A DNA stretch of 64,000 nucleotides from Sitta carolinensis (GCA_032173965.1 CM063283.1:80850743-80914742); one strand, 5' to 3'; counted from the stretch's first letter, positions 40,571 through 52,194 are shown. Made by a program: numbers and translations. Notes: a model not told the origin generated them from the sequence alone.

Positions 40571-40576
40571 TTTATT
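40571..40576 (-). terminator. LIG4: Candidate distal polyadenylation signal for LIG4
   Basis: TTTATT on the plus strand reads AATAAA on the minus strand, about 840 bases after the LIG4 stop, followed by T/G-rich sequence in the direction of transcription. Alternatives of the same hexamer are at 40735-40740 and 41142-41147. Without transcripts I cannot say which is used. Confidence 0.4.
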
Positions 40577-41141
40577 TAGTAACTGGAAAAATATACATTG
40601 AACTGGATATTTTGAAATTAATCCTACAATCACTTAAGAAGCATTTTTAAAAGATAAACTGATGGTTAATTGTAAAAGCCTAGTCCTGTCACAATTCGCA
40701 GTTAAACTGTAAATAGCACAGGAGTTTATTACAGTTTTAAAATAATTGATTTATCTTTCATACATATATAGGTCATTATTAACTCATTATCACCTCAAGG
40801 AAAAGTTTAGTTTCTTTTGTACAAAGGCTATTTACACAAAGAAGCATGAGACCTACACAATATCCTAAAATAAAAGTGCTTCCAAGGCTGTGTGGTCCTT
40901 AATGCTAAAACAAATGTAAGCAACTTTTAAAAGTCTAGATGAAGTTTATAAATTACTGAATTCTCTAGCATATGGCATACATACAAAACAAGTCCGAAAA
41001 ACATGAACATGATTGCAAATAGATAGCTAAGTAATAGATAAAACAGCAAATCTGCATAAAATAATAAATTATTGTCTCCACTTTGAACAATGGAGGCAAG
41101 CATTATTAAAGCTAGAAAAAACCAGCCAGTCTCAAATATAT

Positions 41142-41147
41142 TTTATT
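41142..41147 (-). terminator. LIG4: Candidate proximal polyadenylation signal for LIG4
   Basis: AATAAA on the minus strand, about 270 bases past the LIG4 stop codon, with a T/G-rich stretch after it. Use of this site would give a short 3' UTR. Confidence 0.4.
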
Positions 41148-41414
41148 TATGTAAAATTTTAGGTCTCTCCTGAGATCTGTTTGTGGATTAAAAAGTTTAA
41201 ATTATTTATCTTGTGGTGGTTTTCTTCCCCTCCAACATAGCTTAGCATCCTCTTGCTTCTGCAACAGTAGAATTAAAAGCCTTCCTCTGATTTCAGCAAT
41301 TTAGTGTTTTTCTTTAGCTAGAGCCAGCTTTAAACAGACATGAAAACACACAAAACATTTAGGACAACTTCATAAAATCCAAGTCAAATCTTTGCTTCAG
41401 TCTTAAAAACGGCT

Positions 41415-44150
41415 TTAAACTAAGTACTGATTTTCATTCTTTGCGACTCCTTCCTCTACTGAGTGTGTTACCCACAGCTCGGATACAATTTTAAATTTTT
41501 TCCCAAATGTTCTCCGGAGTGCTTTCATCTCTTCTACCCGTGAACGGTCTTCTCCTACAACAGCATGGGAGATACCCTCTTCAAGGTGAGAAACTACTTT
41601 TGCACCATAAAAACGGAGCTCCAAAGCTCTAATTGATAGTGTAGTTCCAGGGATTTTGCTTTTGGGGTCGTTAACAACAGCGTAACAGTCCACATAAACA
41701 GTGCTTCCTCTGAATATACCAAGTTGACAACTGTTCCACCAATAACGTTCTTCTAGCTCTGTAATCAAGTCCAGAGGCATTGCTTTATTGTCTTTCATTC
41801 TTGAGAACACTTCCTTGAGCTGTGCAATGTCTGTGTTTGCTGTGTAACTGTCTCCATAACAATCATACTCACGAGCAAAATGTTCTTTTGTGTCAGGACA
41901 CATGTGAATCATAAAGGCTGGTTGCCAAGGCACCAACATTTTGGTTTGAAAACACTGAAGGAGCCACTCTGCTCTCACCACATCGTATCTGTTGGAAGCA
42001 ATGATGTTTTTCACTCTGACATTCTCAGCTCCTACAATGACACAGTAAGTCTCTGGCCCCGGTTCTGTACCACAGTGCCACCACATTGGGCTATTTTGCT
42101 TTCCAGCTCTGACTTTGAGTATTTTCCTGTTCCTGTCATAACGCAAAATTCAACATCTTCAAATACATTTGAAACCTTGCTTACACTAGAAAGATCAGGA
42201 GCTTTAAATTGCTCAGCAATTCCAATTATCTTCCTTACCTTTGAAACAGTTTTCCTTTTTTTCTCATGTGGCTCATCATACTCATCTATATGAAGGTGCT
42301 TAGATGCCAGCTTGCCTTGTGCTTTGCTTCTGAGGTCTTCTAACATGTCTGAAGTCATGCACTCATACCATTCTTTGTCTTCCCTTATCTTCTCAATTCG
42401 GGGGAATCTCAAAGTACAGTCAGTTTTGTACATATCACTGTCAACAATTTCAGCTGCCTTGATCTGGACTATGACAGAGTTGCAAGGTTCAATGTACATT
42501 TCGGGTTTTTCAGTTCCACACAAAATGTTGCCAGGAGGGTCCTTCCTATGGTAGGGCTTCCAGTGTTTAGCCAGTTTCAAGCCTAGATCATACAACTCTT
42601 TCATAGTATAGCCAGAGCCAACACGACAAATGGAGTGGAAAATGGTCGGCTTTTCATTTGGAGGGGGCGTCTCTGCAACAGCGCATAGAAAATGAGACAT
42701 CATTCCACCACGAGACCCCTTCCCCCAGTAACCACCAACAATTAAAAGGTCCAGTTCATCCATCAGACCGTTAACATATTCTGGCTTGATTTTTAACCAG
42801 CCTTCCCCACGTTTGTCAGGCTTGTAGGTGGACATGGGATCTTTCACCATAATTCCTTCCTCTCTGTTATCTATCGCTTCATTTAAAGCATCAATTACTT
42901 CTTTTCTTGTTCTGGCAGTTCTCTTATGGACAACATGTATCCTGCCCTTTACTGGGGTAAATACACTACTTAAGATTTCATATCTTTTGCTTAGTACTTC
43001 ATGCCCCAACTTCTGATTATTAACCATAATACATCAAATACGCAGAAGCAGGTCTGCAGATCAGAGTCCTCCACCATTCTTTTTATGTCAAATTTGTTTC
43101 CTTTTTGCATAAAAGTTTGTGCCTCAGGATTGTAAGCCATCATTTCACCATCAAGAATGCAATTTTGTATATTGCTCTTAAATACATTATGAATAAATGG
43201 TGTTAATGAACCTTCTAGGGTGAAGCACCAAACTGCTGAGTATAGTCAAACCCATTACGGGAAAAATACTTGTACACATCCCCATCTTTGTGCATCTGCA
43301 TACGTTCACCATCCAGCTTAGTTTCTATGTAGAATGTCTGGTTACTCATTTGTTTCTCAATTTGCTGGACATCTGCAATAGCAGCAAGCATTGGTTTAAA
43401 GGCAGAAAACAACATGATAGAAACATCACTAAGTGAGACAGAGGGATCATGCAGTTGTCTGCAAACTTTTTCCAAATCAGTAGTAACATTGTGCAATTCA
43501 ACAGCATCAGGATGAAAAATGGAAAATATCGTTTGTTGACTAACACCAAGCTTTAGATCTTTTACAATCATTCTGATAAGCCATTTTTGTTCCAGAGCTG
43601 TGCTCTGGGTAATTAACTGAAGAAGACTTTTCTTTAACTGTCCCTTGTTTTTAGCAGTATTATTACTAGCTATAGCATCTAAATGTTCATTGACTTGTTC
43701 TATTGTCAGTCTGCCCTGTTTTGGGCTCCTAGGTTTTAGCACAAAGTATGCAATCATTGCAAAATCTCCGGCATCTCCACGTGAGCCCGTAGGAGTTCTG
43801 TAATTTAAAAGCCTTGCAGCATCTTTTCCATCTTTTGGTAAACTAAGCAGTTCAATATAGAGCTTTGCAAGCATAGTTTCTTTAATTCCATATGCCATCC
43901 TTTCTCTTTCCAAATGTGGGAGAATAAGTCGCATAGCTGGGTAAAAGGAATCTGTGACATCTTTCTCTTTTTGATGAAGCGCATCATGGAATTTCCTCCA
44001 GGAATCCAGAAAATCCTTAAAATACTTGGTTTTCTCTGGACGAGATTTGCACTTCTGTATTCGTTCCAGAGTAGAACAGAGATCTGCAAAAGGCACGTGA
44101 GAGGCCACAGTTTTTTTAGGAGGAGGCTGCGAAACAGGTGCAGAAGCCAT
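41415..44150 (-). CDS. LIG4: DNA ligase IV, single coding exon, reading frame broken by three 1-base losses
   Basis: LIG4 with XRCC4 seals double-strand breaks in nuclear non-homologous end joining and V(D)J recombination. The product would be about 912 residues, against 911 in human. The start is the ATG at 44150, 14 bases after a splice acceptor; the frame upstream has only TTG. The active-site Lys is in ETKLDGERM (about residue 278), motif III DGEMM near 43138-43152, then EGIMVK and GWLKIK. Two BRCT domains follow, ending ENQYLV. The frame is split: 44150-43215 (311 residues), 43214-43028 in a second frame, 43027-42062 in a third, and 42061-41415. Losses lie in CCCC at 43218-43220, in TTAATG at 43027/43028, and in CCC at 42061-42062. 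No other stop or lost motif is seen. Assembly error is likelier than pseudogenisation. Confidence 0.95.
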
Positions 44151-44180
44151 CAGTCTGTTCTTCACTGGGAACAAAATAAA
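44151..44180 (-). promoter_or_regulatory. LIG4: LIG4 splice acceptor and 5' UTR end of the coding exon
   Basis: On the minus strand a pyrimidine-rich run TTTATTTTGTTCCCAG ends in AG at 44166-44165, followed by 14 non-coding bases and the start ATG at 44150. This implies at least one non-coding exon upstream, probably within the CpG island. It also argues against any N-terminal extension past residue 1. Confidence 0.7.
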
Positions 44181-44389
44181 ACTGCATATTTATAAAGAAA
44201 GTTAAATTATTGTATCTTAAAAGAAACACCCATCTCTAATTAGGATTTATGCTTTTTTTTATCCTAATCTCAAATTAGGATTCATTTTTCTAAGATCTAG
44301 CCACTATCTCAAAGGTCGCCAGCTGGTTCCTCATTTAAGGGTCAAACTAAGCAGCGAGGCTGCGACACTGAAACACTGCACCACCAAGA

Positions 44390-45290
44390 AAAAGGTCTGC
44401 ACGGCAGGAGAAGGCACCGCGCTCCCCTCCCGCTGCTGCCCAGGCGGGAGCTTTCCGTGCTCGGAGACCGACTTCCTTCTCCACCTTCCCCGAGAACGCA
44501 GCCTGCCCCCGACACCTCCCGCCGCGGCCCCCATCCCCCGGCGGCTCTGTGCCGGCGGAGGGAGCGGTGACCGGCGGGGCCGGAGAGGCACGGCACCGGC
44601 GCACCCCACACCCCCAGCACGGCGCGGCCAGAGCGCGGGGGCAGCGGACACCGCCCGCGGGGCACCTCCCGCTCCGCACGGGACCCGGCAGCCGGGAGGA
44701 TGGAGGAACGGGAACCTTACGGAGCGACGGCCACCCCAGGGGACACTCCCGGGGACCCGCGGCTACCTGGCGAGCCGGGCGGACACCGGGCTCCCACCGC
44801 CCCGGAAGAGGAGGGCCAGTCGGTGACGCCGCGGTCCGCGCTCCTCCCCCGGGCCGGGGCGGGGAACGGTGGCGGAGCCCGGGGCGGGGAAAGGCGGGGA
44901 GAGAAGGGAGAACGGCCGGCCTGTGCCCTGGAAGCGGAACCGCGTCTGCGGTGACTTCCTGCCTCGGGAGGAAGGAGCGGTGGTTGAAGTTGCGCGTCGG
45001 GGTCCGCGCTGGCCCGAGGCACCGGCGGCGGCCGCCCGGGAGGATGCGGCGGGTGGGTCTGGCCGCCCTCGGGTCGGCCGCGACCGCGGCGCGGGGGGAG
45101 CGGTCTGGGCGCCTGGGACGGCGCCGGGCCGGGGGCGGCGGGGGCGGCCGGAGGGCTCGGGGTTCGTGGTTCGGTCTGGGGTCTCGCCGGGGCTAAACGC
45201 GGCTCTTCCCCGGGGCGGCGGCAGGCGCGGCGTTGTCCCGGGCGGTGTGCCGCTCCTGTGCCCGCACGCGGGACGCGGCTGCCGAGAAGC
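44390..45290. promoter_or_regulatory. CpG island, probable LIG4/ABHD13 bidirectional promoter
   Basis: About 900 bases of very GC- and CpG-rich sequence stand out sharply from AT-rich flanks and lie between two divergent genes. GC boxes (GGGGCGGGG) occur at 44856-44864 and 44881-44889. An ETS-type site (GACTTCCTG, complement CAGGAAGTC) is near 44953-44961. No TATA box is apparent, as usual for CpG-island promoters. LIG4 and ABHD13 are head to head in vertebrates, so shared control is expected. The first exons of both genes should lie here. I cannot place their starts or donors; candidate ABHD13 donors are GTGGGT near 45053 and GTAAGG at 45369. Overlapping GC-rich open frames are artefacts. 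Confidence 0.85.
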
Positions 45291-45649
45291 TGCTCCCTTG
45301 ACAGCGCCGATAAAAGTTCCTGCAGGTGCCTTCCTGCGGAGCCCCGGAAGATCTTAAGCTTCTTGGCCGTAAGGTCTCGCTCCAGTGTTTCGTTTGTCTA
45401 CACTGCCAGATGAATAATTCCTGCAAATGGGTACTTGTAGAAGGTGGGGCTGATAGTGTTCTTAATGGGCCAAGCGATTGTTTTGAAAAGGCTGAACTGG
45501 GTGTTTCTCTTAAGTCAAAAAGGAAACAATTTACCAAGCTCCGAAATTACTCTTTTATGAGCCTGTGGTCCCTAGAAAGTTAAGGCTCCAAGTTACGGTT
45601 TAGCCAACCTTGGTTTGTTGTTGTTTGGGTTTTGGGGTGGTTTTTTTTA

Positions 45650-45697
45650 ACACAGTATCATTGTAATTCAGGTCAGTGAATTACGATGATACTTTGT
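45650..45697 (+). repeat. Near-perfect hairpin, 21-base arms, 6-base loop
   Basis: The arms 45650-45670 and 45677-45697 pair at 19 Watson-Crick positions plus one T-G wobble (45662 with 45685) and one mismatch (45653 with 45694). The loop is GGTCAG. It lies in the presumed first intron of ABHD13 and could fold in the primary transcript. The stem is shorter than a typical microRNA precursor, so no RNA gene is called. Confidence 0.75.
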
Positions 45698-45938
45698 ACC
45701 ATTTGTCAGTTGGGAGGAGTTATCACGCTAGTTATGGGGAAAGCATTTTCAGTTACCAATATGTACAACTGCATGCAGAGCTGTGGATATTGGCTGTTTG
45801 AAATAAGTAGGACAAGTGACTCGTTGATTTTTAAGCCAGAGCCTTGAAGTGTGTGACGCTTGAGTTAGTCTTACTCTACTTTTTCCTCTTTTTCCTTTGT
45901 TAGGCGTCGCTACTTTGCTAGTTTGTTTTGTTGTATGG

Positions 45939-45965
45939 TTTTTTTTTTTTTTTTTTTTTTTTTTT
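45939..45965. repeat. Poly-T run, 27 bases, then (GTT)n
   Basis: Uninterrupted T tract followed by several TTG units inside the presumed ABHD13 intron. Confidence 0.9.
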
Positions 45966-46811
45966 GTTGTTGTTGTTTGTTGTTGTTGTTTTTAGTGAGT
46001 ATCTCTGTAAAATTTTAGTACAACAAAGGTGTATTTTCTGGTCCTTTCTAAGCTTGTAGGTATTCTTCCGGATCAGTGCCCCCTCTGAAACTAACTTTTT
46101 ATAGTTGAGGACCTAATATTTCTACCTACAGATGTCTTCTGAATAAATATTAGTAAATGTAACACTTGTGCAAATCTTGTCTGTATCTGGAGGAGGTAGA
46201 GTATAGGAAAAGGAAGTGGAGACAAACAGATGTCATTGGATACTTCTTAAGAACTCAGAGAAATATTTGATTTTGTTTGTTTTTTCTGAAGTCCAAACGA
46301 TTGCAGTGACTGTTAAGACAACTTTTTTTTTTTGTTTTTTAAAGTTCTCAAATGAGGATGCAGCCATTAAACACCTGATTATGCTTCTTAGCACTAACTT
46401 TAAAGCTACATATGCACTAAAAGTTAGTTTTAAGGAGAGAATGTAATGTTTGGTTTTATGCACTATGCATATATGCTGTTATTATTAAAATATTATAATT
46501 TTATTTGTATATTATTATAATATTACAGTATTGTCATATACTGTGTGTTGTGTATATAGTCCAGGACATTTCATTGTGATTCTTGAACATCATTATAAGA
46601 TCTTTTGATGTTCATCAAATGTTTCAAACAAGCATTCACCTTGATAGGAGGAGCATGAGATACACAGTTTCATTAGTGAAGCTGTTGTAACTTCTAAGGG
46701 TTTGGCTCTTACCATTTCTTAATCTTCTTTCAAGTAACAAGATAAATAATAAATTACATGTCTAATTTGAAACAATTTTACTCAAAATTCATAAATGGAA
46801 TTGTCTTTCAG

Positions 46812-46847
46812 GCAGAGATGAAGCCTGGGAAATCGTCACATCTAAAG
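46812..46847 (+). other. ABHD13: Possible 36-base internal exon of ABHD13 5' UTR
   Basis: An acceptor-like TTGTCTTTCAG (ending 46811) and a donor-like AAG/GTAAAT (GT at 46848) bracket 36 bases on the same strand as ABHD13, between its promoter and coding exon. It contains an ATG, so inclusion would add an upstream start codon. This is splice-signal reading only; no homology supports it. Confidence 0.2.
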
Positions 46848-49800
46848 GTAAATGTTTTCTGATATGATTAGTGTATGAAAATAGTACTGTTTAATACTAA
46901 AAATGTAGATAAAGGCAAAACAACAGAACCTGTGGCAGATACAAGAGTAGTTTCTACTGCAATTCAAAATGAATGAAAAATTGTTCCCTAGTACTTCAAA
47001 CATACACTTGAATTTTTTTTTTATTTCTTTCAGTTGATAATGGTGTTAACAATTTAAAAATAGCATTAGGGCAAAATAGAATATTGATAAAACACCTTGA
47101 TCATAAAGAGGGTTTTTTCCCTCAAAAATTTTTATTGTTGTATAGGGGAATTTGTATTTTCAGTAGCTACCTAAGTTTGGGACTTGTAACTCATCTGATA
47201 GAACATACAGGTCTGCAACAGTTTGTAGGCTGTGGATTCAGCAGTGGAGATGCACAGCTATGGGGGGGTGTGTGTGTGTGTGTATCAACATATGTGTATA
47301 TCCCAACACAAAGCTGAAACGCACCACTTCCAAATTTCCTTTCTGTTTTGAGAGGCCATACAATTCCATGGCAGTTTAAGCCAAAGGTACAACAGCAGCC
47401 TGGCTAAGTCTTACTTTCATTGGGTCTTAACGTTGAGTTGGTTTCCACAGTAAAGCTTTATGTTTCAGTATTGTTTTCTGCTTGTCTTTTAAGCTTAGGA
47501 GCATCACCAAGTAAATACTTGTAGGAAGTGTCAGGATTTCCAAAGGCTAGCCTTTCTAATGCACGTTTTCAGAGGGACAAGAGGAAAAAATTTTTAAATG
47601 ATCTTGTGCTTATTTACTTAGCCTTTTACTTGATTTAAATAATCAGTGATTATTAAATACTGTGAATGCTGTGAAATCGGATGTGACTCCTTGTTATAGG
47701 AAAATCTTGTTTTCAAAGTTACAACAATTACATGAAATACAGTGCAGTAATACAATATTTATTTTAAAATTTATTTTTTTTAGTGAAGCAAGAATGCTTC
47801 AGGAACTTAAAGGGGTGAATGCTTCTTGATATAGTTGGAACATCAGACAGTTATGGGGCAAGTCCATGACTGGTTGTTGTAGTCTAGGAACTAAAGCAGT
47901 CTTGTCTAGAGAGAGAATCAGGTTTGTCCAGGTGGCGGGTTGGTGGGTGTGCTCTGTTTCTCAGTATGACCACATCAGACTTCAAAGTCTAAATACACTG
48001 TTCTCTTACTCTCACGCCTTTTCCAGGTTATTCTGACCCCTTATTAGTCAAAAATTAAAGATGCAAGAAAAATGCAACACATGCTCTTCATAATTCATGA
48101 CAGAGTATTTCCATCATAAGATGTTGCATTGTAAACTGCTTGAAAGTTTTAAAACTTCCCATCCAGTGCACCAGGAGTGGGAAATAAAGACCAAGAAGAG
48201 AATTTGTGTGTGTTGTCTTGCAGTATGTTGAACAGTCTCAAATCTCATACACTTCAAAAAGTGCTGACCTTACTACTCATTGAATATTACTATATTTTCT
48301 TACCCTTTTTTATTTCTGTCCTTCAAGTGGAAATTTTGGTCTATTTGTGTCATCTTCTGCTGTCCAAGATAGTGTTTGGAAGGTCTGTTGCTCTGAGCTC
48401 TATAGAAAAGTGTGGGTTGTAGTTTTATTGAGAATAAGAGTGTATTGATTTGGCTTAGGGTCTCTTCTAGGCCTGTATGCTTCTTTGAGAAACCATCCTT
48501 TTCTGCTCTAGTGACCTCTTAATTGGTATTGAAAGATGGGGAGGAACCTAGAAAAGATTTTTATCTTAGTTTCCTAACTAAAAAAAATCTTACAACAAGA
48601 TATGAAGGCCTGAAAATGAATGGAACCAGAGGTAAATTTTCCTATAGAGACAGTATTTGTGCATACTTGGATATGTATAATAAACATGAATTTATAAATA
48701 ATATAAGTGAACAAAGTTGAGATAACTGCTTTTTTAGGCTACTTAATATTTCAGTTTTATGTATTTGGAGTAGATACACTATATAAAAGCTTAATATCAC
48801 ATTTGGTTTGGTTAATACATGAATCTTAAGATGTGACATTTTTATTTCTGATTGATTTCTAATTTTTGCATAAAATAGAGATGGCAGTTTTTCCTGGTCA
48901 GATTGGGTGCTTATATTTGTGGAATGCAAAGGCTGTACCTTTTATCACTTGAGCCTACCACGATGGCTGGTATAAAATGCTTGGATGCATCTCTGCATGT
49001 CAAATTACTTTGGAGTTTGAATTCAGATTATTGCTGTGCTATATCGTTTCAGGAGATTATAACTTTGTGTCTAAAGTGTAATTATTATTTGCTATATAGC
49101 TTAGTGTATTCAAACAAGTGAGGCTGTATTGTATTGTCCCTTCCAGGTGGTGTGAGTGTCCAATTCAGTGCAGACTGCATGGTTATTGTAGTTTTTGTAT
49201 AGGTTTGGACTGAATACTGCGAGATCTTGTATGGATGCTGGGAGACATAACTTTTGGTCGGAAAGAAGGTTTAATCCATTGTCATTAACATTGCTCTCCT
49301 CATTTTATGCTCTGTTTTTAGCATGAGTCTGTTTTCATGTTTGGTATTTTCAGCAGTGCTTTTCATTGACCAGAGAATAATGTAGTTAACTGACTGTTTT
49401 CAGTGGTCTTGCATGATGATAAAATCTTCCATTCAGCTAAAGACTTAATGCGGATTACCGATTTGATAGTGGAAAATGATTGTTATAAATCAGAAGCAAT
49501 CAAAATATAGCAAAAAAGCTGTCATAAATGTAATTACAATGTGGTGTCATAGTACAGAGGAGTCTCTCTCTTCTGAGCAGTTCAGGTGTTGCTCTGTAAC
49601 CACAGTTGTTTGAGATGCTGAAAGACAGCCGCTAACCCATAGCACTCACTGGCTGCAGAGTGACGTGCACAGGCTTACTGCATGCTACTTAGCAACTTAG
49701 AAATAAAGGCTATTTTTGTTTGTGTTCTCTGAGTTCTAGAGTTACTTACATGAGTAACTTTGACAAACTGATGATGCAGTTTGTATGGTTGTTCTCTTGC

Positions 49801-50118
49801 CTATTGGGAAAGTCTGAGGGAAAGCAGAAGATACCGTGGCCTCAGTCAAACAGTCTTCTAGGGATGTTAATGGACTGCCTGAAGAAATACTGTAAATGGA
49901 ATTTTGAAGAGTTCTAAAGCCTTTCCTTATGATTGCATTGTTTCAGCTTGTTTTACAGTGTCAAATGGTTTTCAAAAGTTCAAAGAGTTTGCGATCATAT
50001 TTTATGTTAATGCTCGAGTACATCAACTTGCCATTAATCTTCTGCAAGTACAAATGCTTAAATTGCTACCTTTTTCTTTTTCCTGTATTTATATGTATAC
50101 ATTTGGGTTCTTTTGCAG

Positions 50119-50153
50119 GATTTACTTGGAGTAAAAGATCACTGACTTCTACA
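50119..50153 (+). other. ABHD13: ABHD13 5' UTR portion of the coding exon
   Basis: The exon begins after the acceptor TTCTTTTGCAG (50118) and runs 35 bases to the ATG. An open frame continues upstream through the acceptor to 49929, but that part is intronic and lacks resemblance to the protein family. Confidence 0.65.
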
Positions 50154-51167
50154 ATGGAAAAATCATGGATGCTTTGGACCTTTGTTAAAAGATGGCTACT
50201 AGCTTTGGCTTCCTGGTCTTGGAGTCTCTGTCGTATTTGTCTTTTGCCCTTGATAGTGACTTTTCACTTGTATGGAGGCATTATACTCCTTATATTAATA
50301 TTTGTATCAATAGCAGGTATATTGTATAAATTCCAGGATGTTCTGCTTTACTTTCCTGAGCAGCCCTCTTCATCACGCCTTTATGTTCCTATGCCTACTG
50401 GTATACCACATGAAAACATCTTCATCAAAACCAAAGATGGAGTTCTTCTCAATCTTATCCTGCTGAGATACACAGGGGACAATGCAGCGTATTCTCCAAC
50501 CATCATTTACTTTCATGGGAATGCAGGCAACATTGGCCACAGGTTGCCAAATGCTTTGTTGATGCTGGTAAACTTGAAAGTAAACTTAATTCTGGTCGAT
50601 TATAGAGGGTATGGCAAAAGCGAAGGAGAAGCAAGTGAAGAAGGCCTGTACTTAGATTCTGAGGCTGTCTTAGACTATGTGATGACTCGGTCTGATCTTG
50701 ATAAAACAAAAATTTTTCTTTTTGGCCGTTCCTTGGGGGGAGCAGTAGCTATTCACTTAGCTTCTGAAAATTCCCATAGGATTTCTGCCATCGTGGTGGA
50801 GAACACCTTTCTTAGCATCCCATACATGGCCAGCACTTTGTTCTCTTTCTTTCCGATGAGGTATCTTCCGTTATGGTGCTACAAAAATAAATTTCTGTCC
50901 TACAGAAAAATCTCTCAGTGCAGAATGCCTTCTCTCTTCATCTCTGGGTTGTCTGACCAGTTAATTCCACCAGTTATGATGAAGCAACTTTATGAATTAT
51001 CCCCAGCTCGGACTAAGAGATTGGCAATATTTCCTGATGGAACTCACAATGACACTTGGCAGTGCCAGGGTTATTTCACTGCACTTGAACAGTTCATCAA
51101 AGAAGTAATAAAGAGTCACTCCCCTGAAGAAATGGCGAAAACATCATCTAACGTAACAATAATATAA
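50154..51167 (+). CDS. ABHD13: Alpha/beta-hydrolase domain-containing protein 13
   Basis: A complete 337-residue protein, the same length as human ABHD13, all in one exon. It starts [11 protein letters not shown] hydrophobic segment at about residues 30-58 ([20 protein letters not shown]) would make a single-pass, probably type II, membrane anchor. The alpha/beta-hydrolase fold follows. Visible family marks are the oxyanion region YFHGNAGN, the [11 protein letters not shown] block, the nucleophile elbow GRSLGG (Ser about 193), an acidic residue in GLSDQL (Asp about 268) and the histidine in PDGTHNDTW (about 298). It ends SSNVTII. The start is fixed by the family N-terminus; the frame upstream is not part of the protein. 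Substrate is unknown; related ABHD17 proteins are depalmitoylases, but that is not evidence for ABHD13. The reading frame is intact, unlike LIG4 beside it. Confidence 0.97.
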   Translation: MEKSWMLWTFVKRWLLALASWSWSLCRICLLPLIVTFHLYGGIILLILIFVSIAGILYKFQDVLLYFPEQPSSSRLYVPMPTGIPHENIFIKTKDGVLLNLILLRYTGDNAAYSPTIIYFHGNAGNIGHRLPNALLMLVNLKVNLILVDYRGYGKSEGEASEEGLYLDSEAVLDYVMTRSDLDKTKIFLFGRSLGGAVAIHLASENSHRISAIVVENTFLSIPYMASTLFSFFPMRYLPLWCYKNKFLSYRKISQCRMPSLFISGLSDQLIPPVMMKQLYELSPARTKRLAIFPDGTHNDTWQCQGYFTALEQFIKEVIKSHSPEEMAKTSSNVTII

Positions 51168-52194
51168 TTGATATTCTTCTTTGGGGTGGGGCAAGTACCT
51201 GCACTGTACCTTGATTTGTGATAAGTGGTAAAAGAATGTCTGTTTTTAAATGTATGTCATGTCTGTACTTGCCTAAAGAGTGAAATTAAACTTGGAAAGG
51301 TCTGATATTTTATTAAGGTGTTCCAGATAACTTTTACATTTGCAGCATTGTAAATGAACCATTTTATGTCTTTCTCATACTTTTTTGGTATCTCTGTCCA
51401 TATACTCCATTTGTTTGATATGTACAACAGATGCTATTAAAGAAACTTGCTACAAATGTAGTACAGAATGTATTTAGAAAAACGGGAGGCTCTTCGGTAT
51501 TCACTGCTGTATGTGTGAGCTTTTTCGACAGCCATGGTTAGCACAATGATTTGTTGCTCCTCTTATTTAAAGTGTGCCATGCATGAGATTAGTGTTTTAT
51601 TTCTTGAAATTTTATATTATGCAAAGTGGGAAGTCTTTAATGCGATAAATAACATAAATGGTAGAGTATACTTGCAGGTATACTATCATGGGTTATTACT
51701 GGTTTTTATGGTTATGCAAACTTACATATGTTAACCTGCAGCTGAACATGAAAAGATACTTTCCTTATTTTCATTTACTATTTGTATTATATTAGTGCAC
51801 AGAAGGTTGTATGTGCTTACCATCGTAATTTCAGGATTTTACCCAGGCAATTTCTCTATAGAAAACAGAACTTTTTCTGAAAGAGGTCAGTGCAATCTAA
51901 GCTCCTTTCTGCCTCAAGTTCTCCTCACTAATGTACAGGCAAACTCATTCATTAGTACTAGTCTGCTCGTGCATTTGAGGTGGTATTTCTTAAGGCAAAA
52001 CAGGTGTTCATACAAGGTAAAAGTAGGGTTTTGTGTTCAGACTTTTGGGCTGGTGTAGTTAAATGTTTGTGCCCTTATTTATACCTCTGAAAGAATCAAA
52101 GTCAAATAATTGCCAGTGATCACATGATATATTAATTGTTTACAGTTGTTACAGTAAGGATAATGGAAATGAGCAGACAGTCCTAGATGGTCAT

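Larger units (their letters stand above)
45291..50118 (+). other. ABHD13: Probable ABHD13 intron 1
   Basis: The interval runs from the CpG island to the acceptor at 50117-50118 (TTTGGGTTCTTTTGCAG). It is AT-rich with a 27-base T tract (45939-45965), a (TG)n patch near 47268-47283, a long hairpin at 45650-45697, and a possible small exon at 46812-46847. No other coding exon is visible. Confidence 0.6.

Noticed and set aside
44151..44174. Eight-residue N-terminal extension of LIG4
   Set aside because: It would start at TTG, not ATG, and spans a splice acceptor; the ATG at 44150 aligns with the family start.
44331..45357. Long Arg/Gly/Pro-rich frames up to 215 codons
   Set aside because: High GC in the CpG island suppresses stop codons; composition is typical of random GC-rich translation.
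49929..50153. N-terminal extension of ABHD13 by 75 residues
   Set aside because: The extension crosses a good splice acceptor at 50118 and is not present in the family; the conserved N-terminus begins at 50154.
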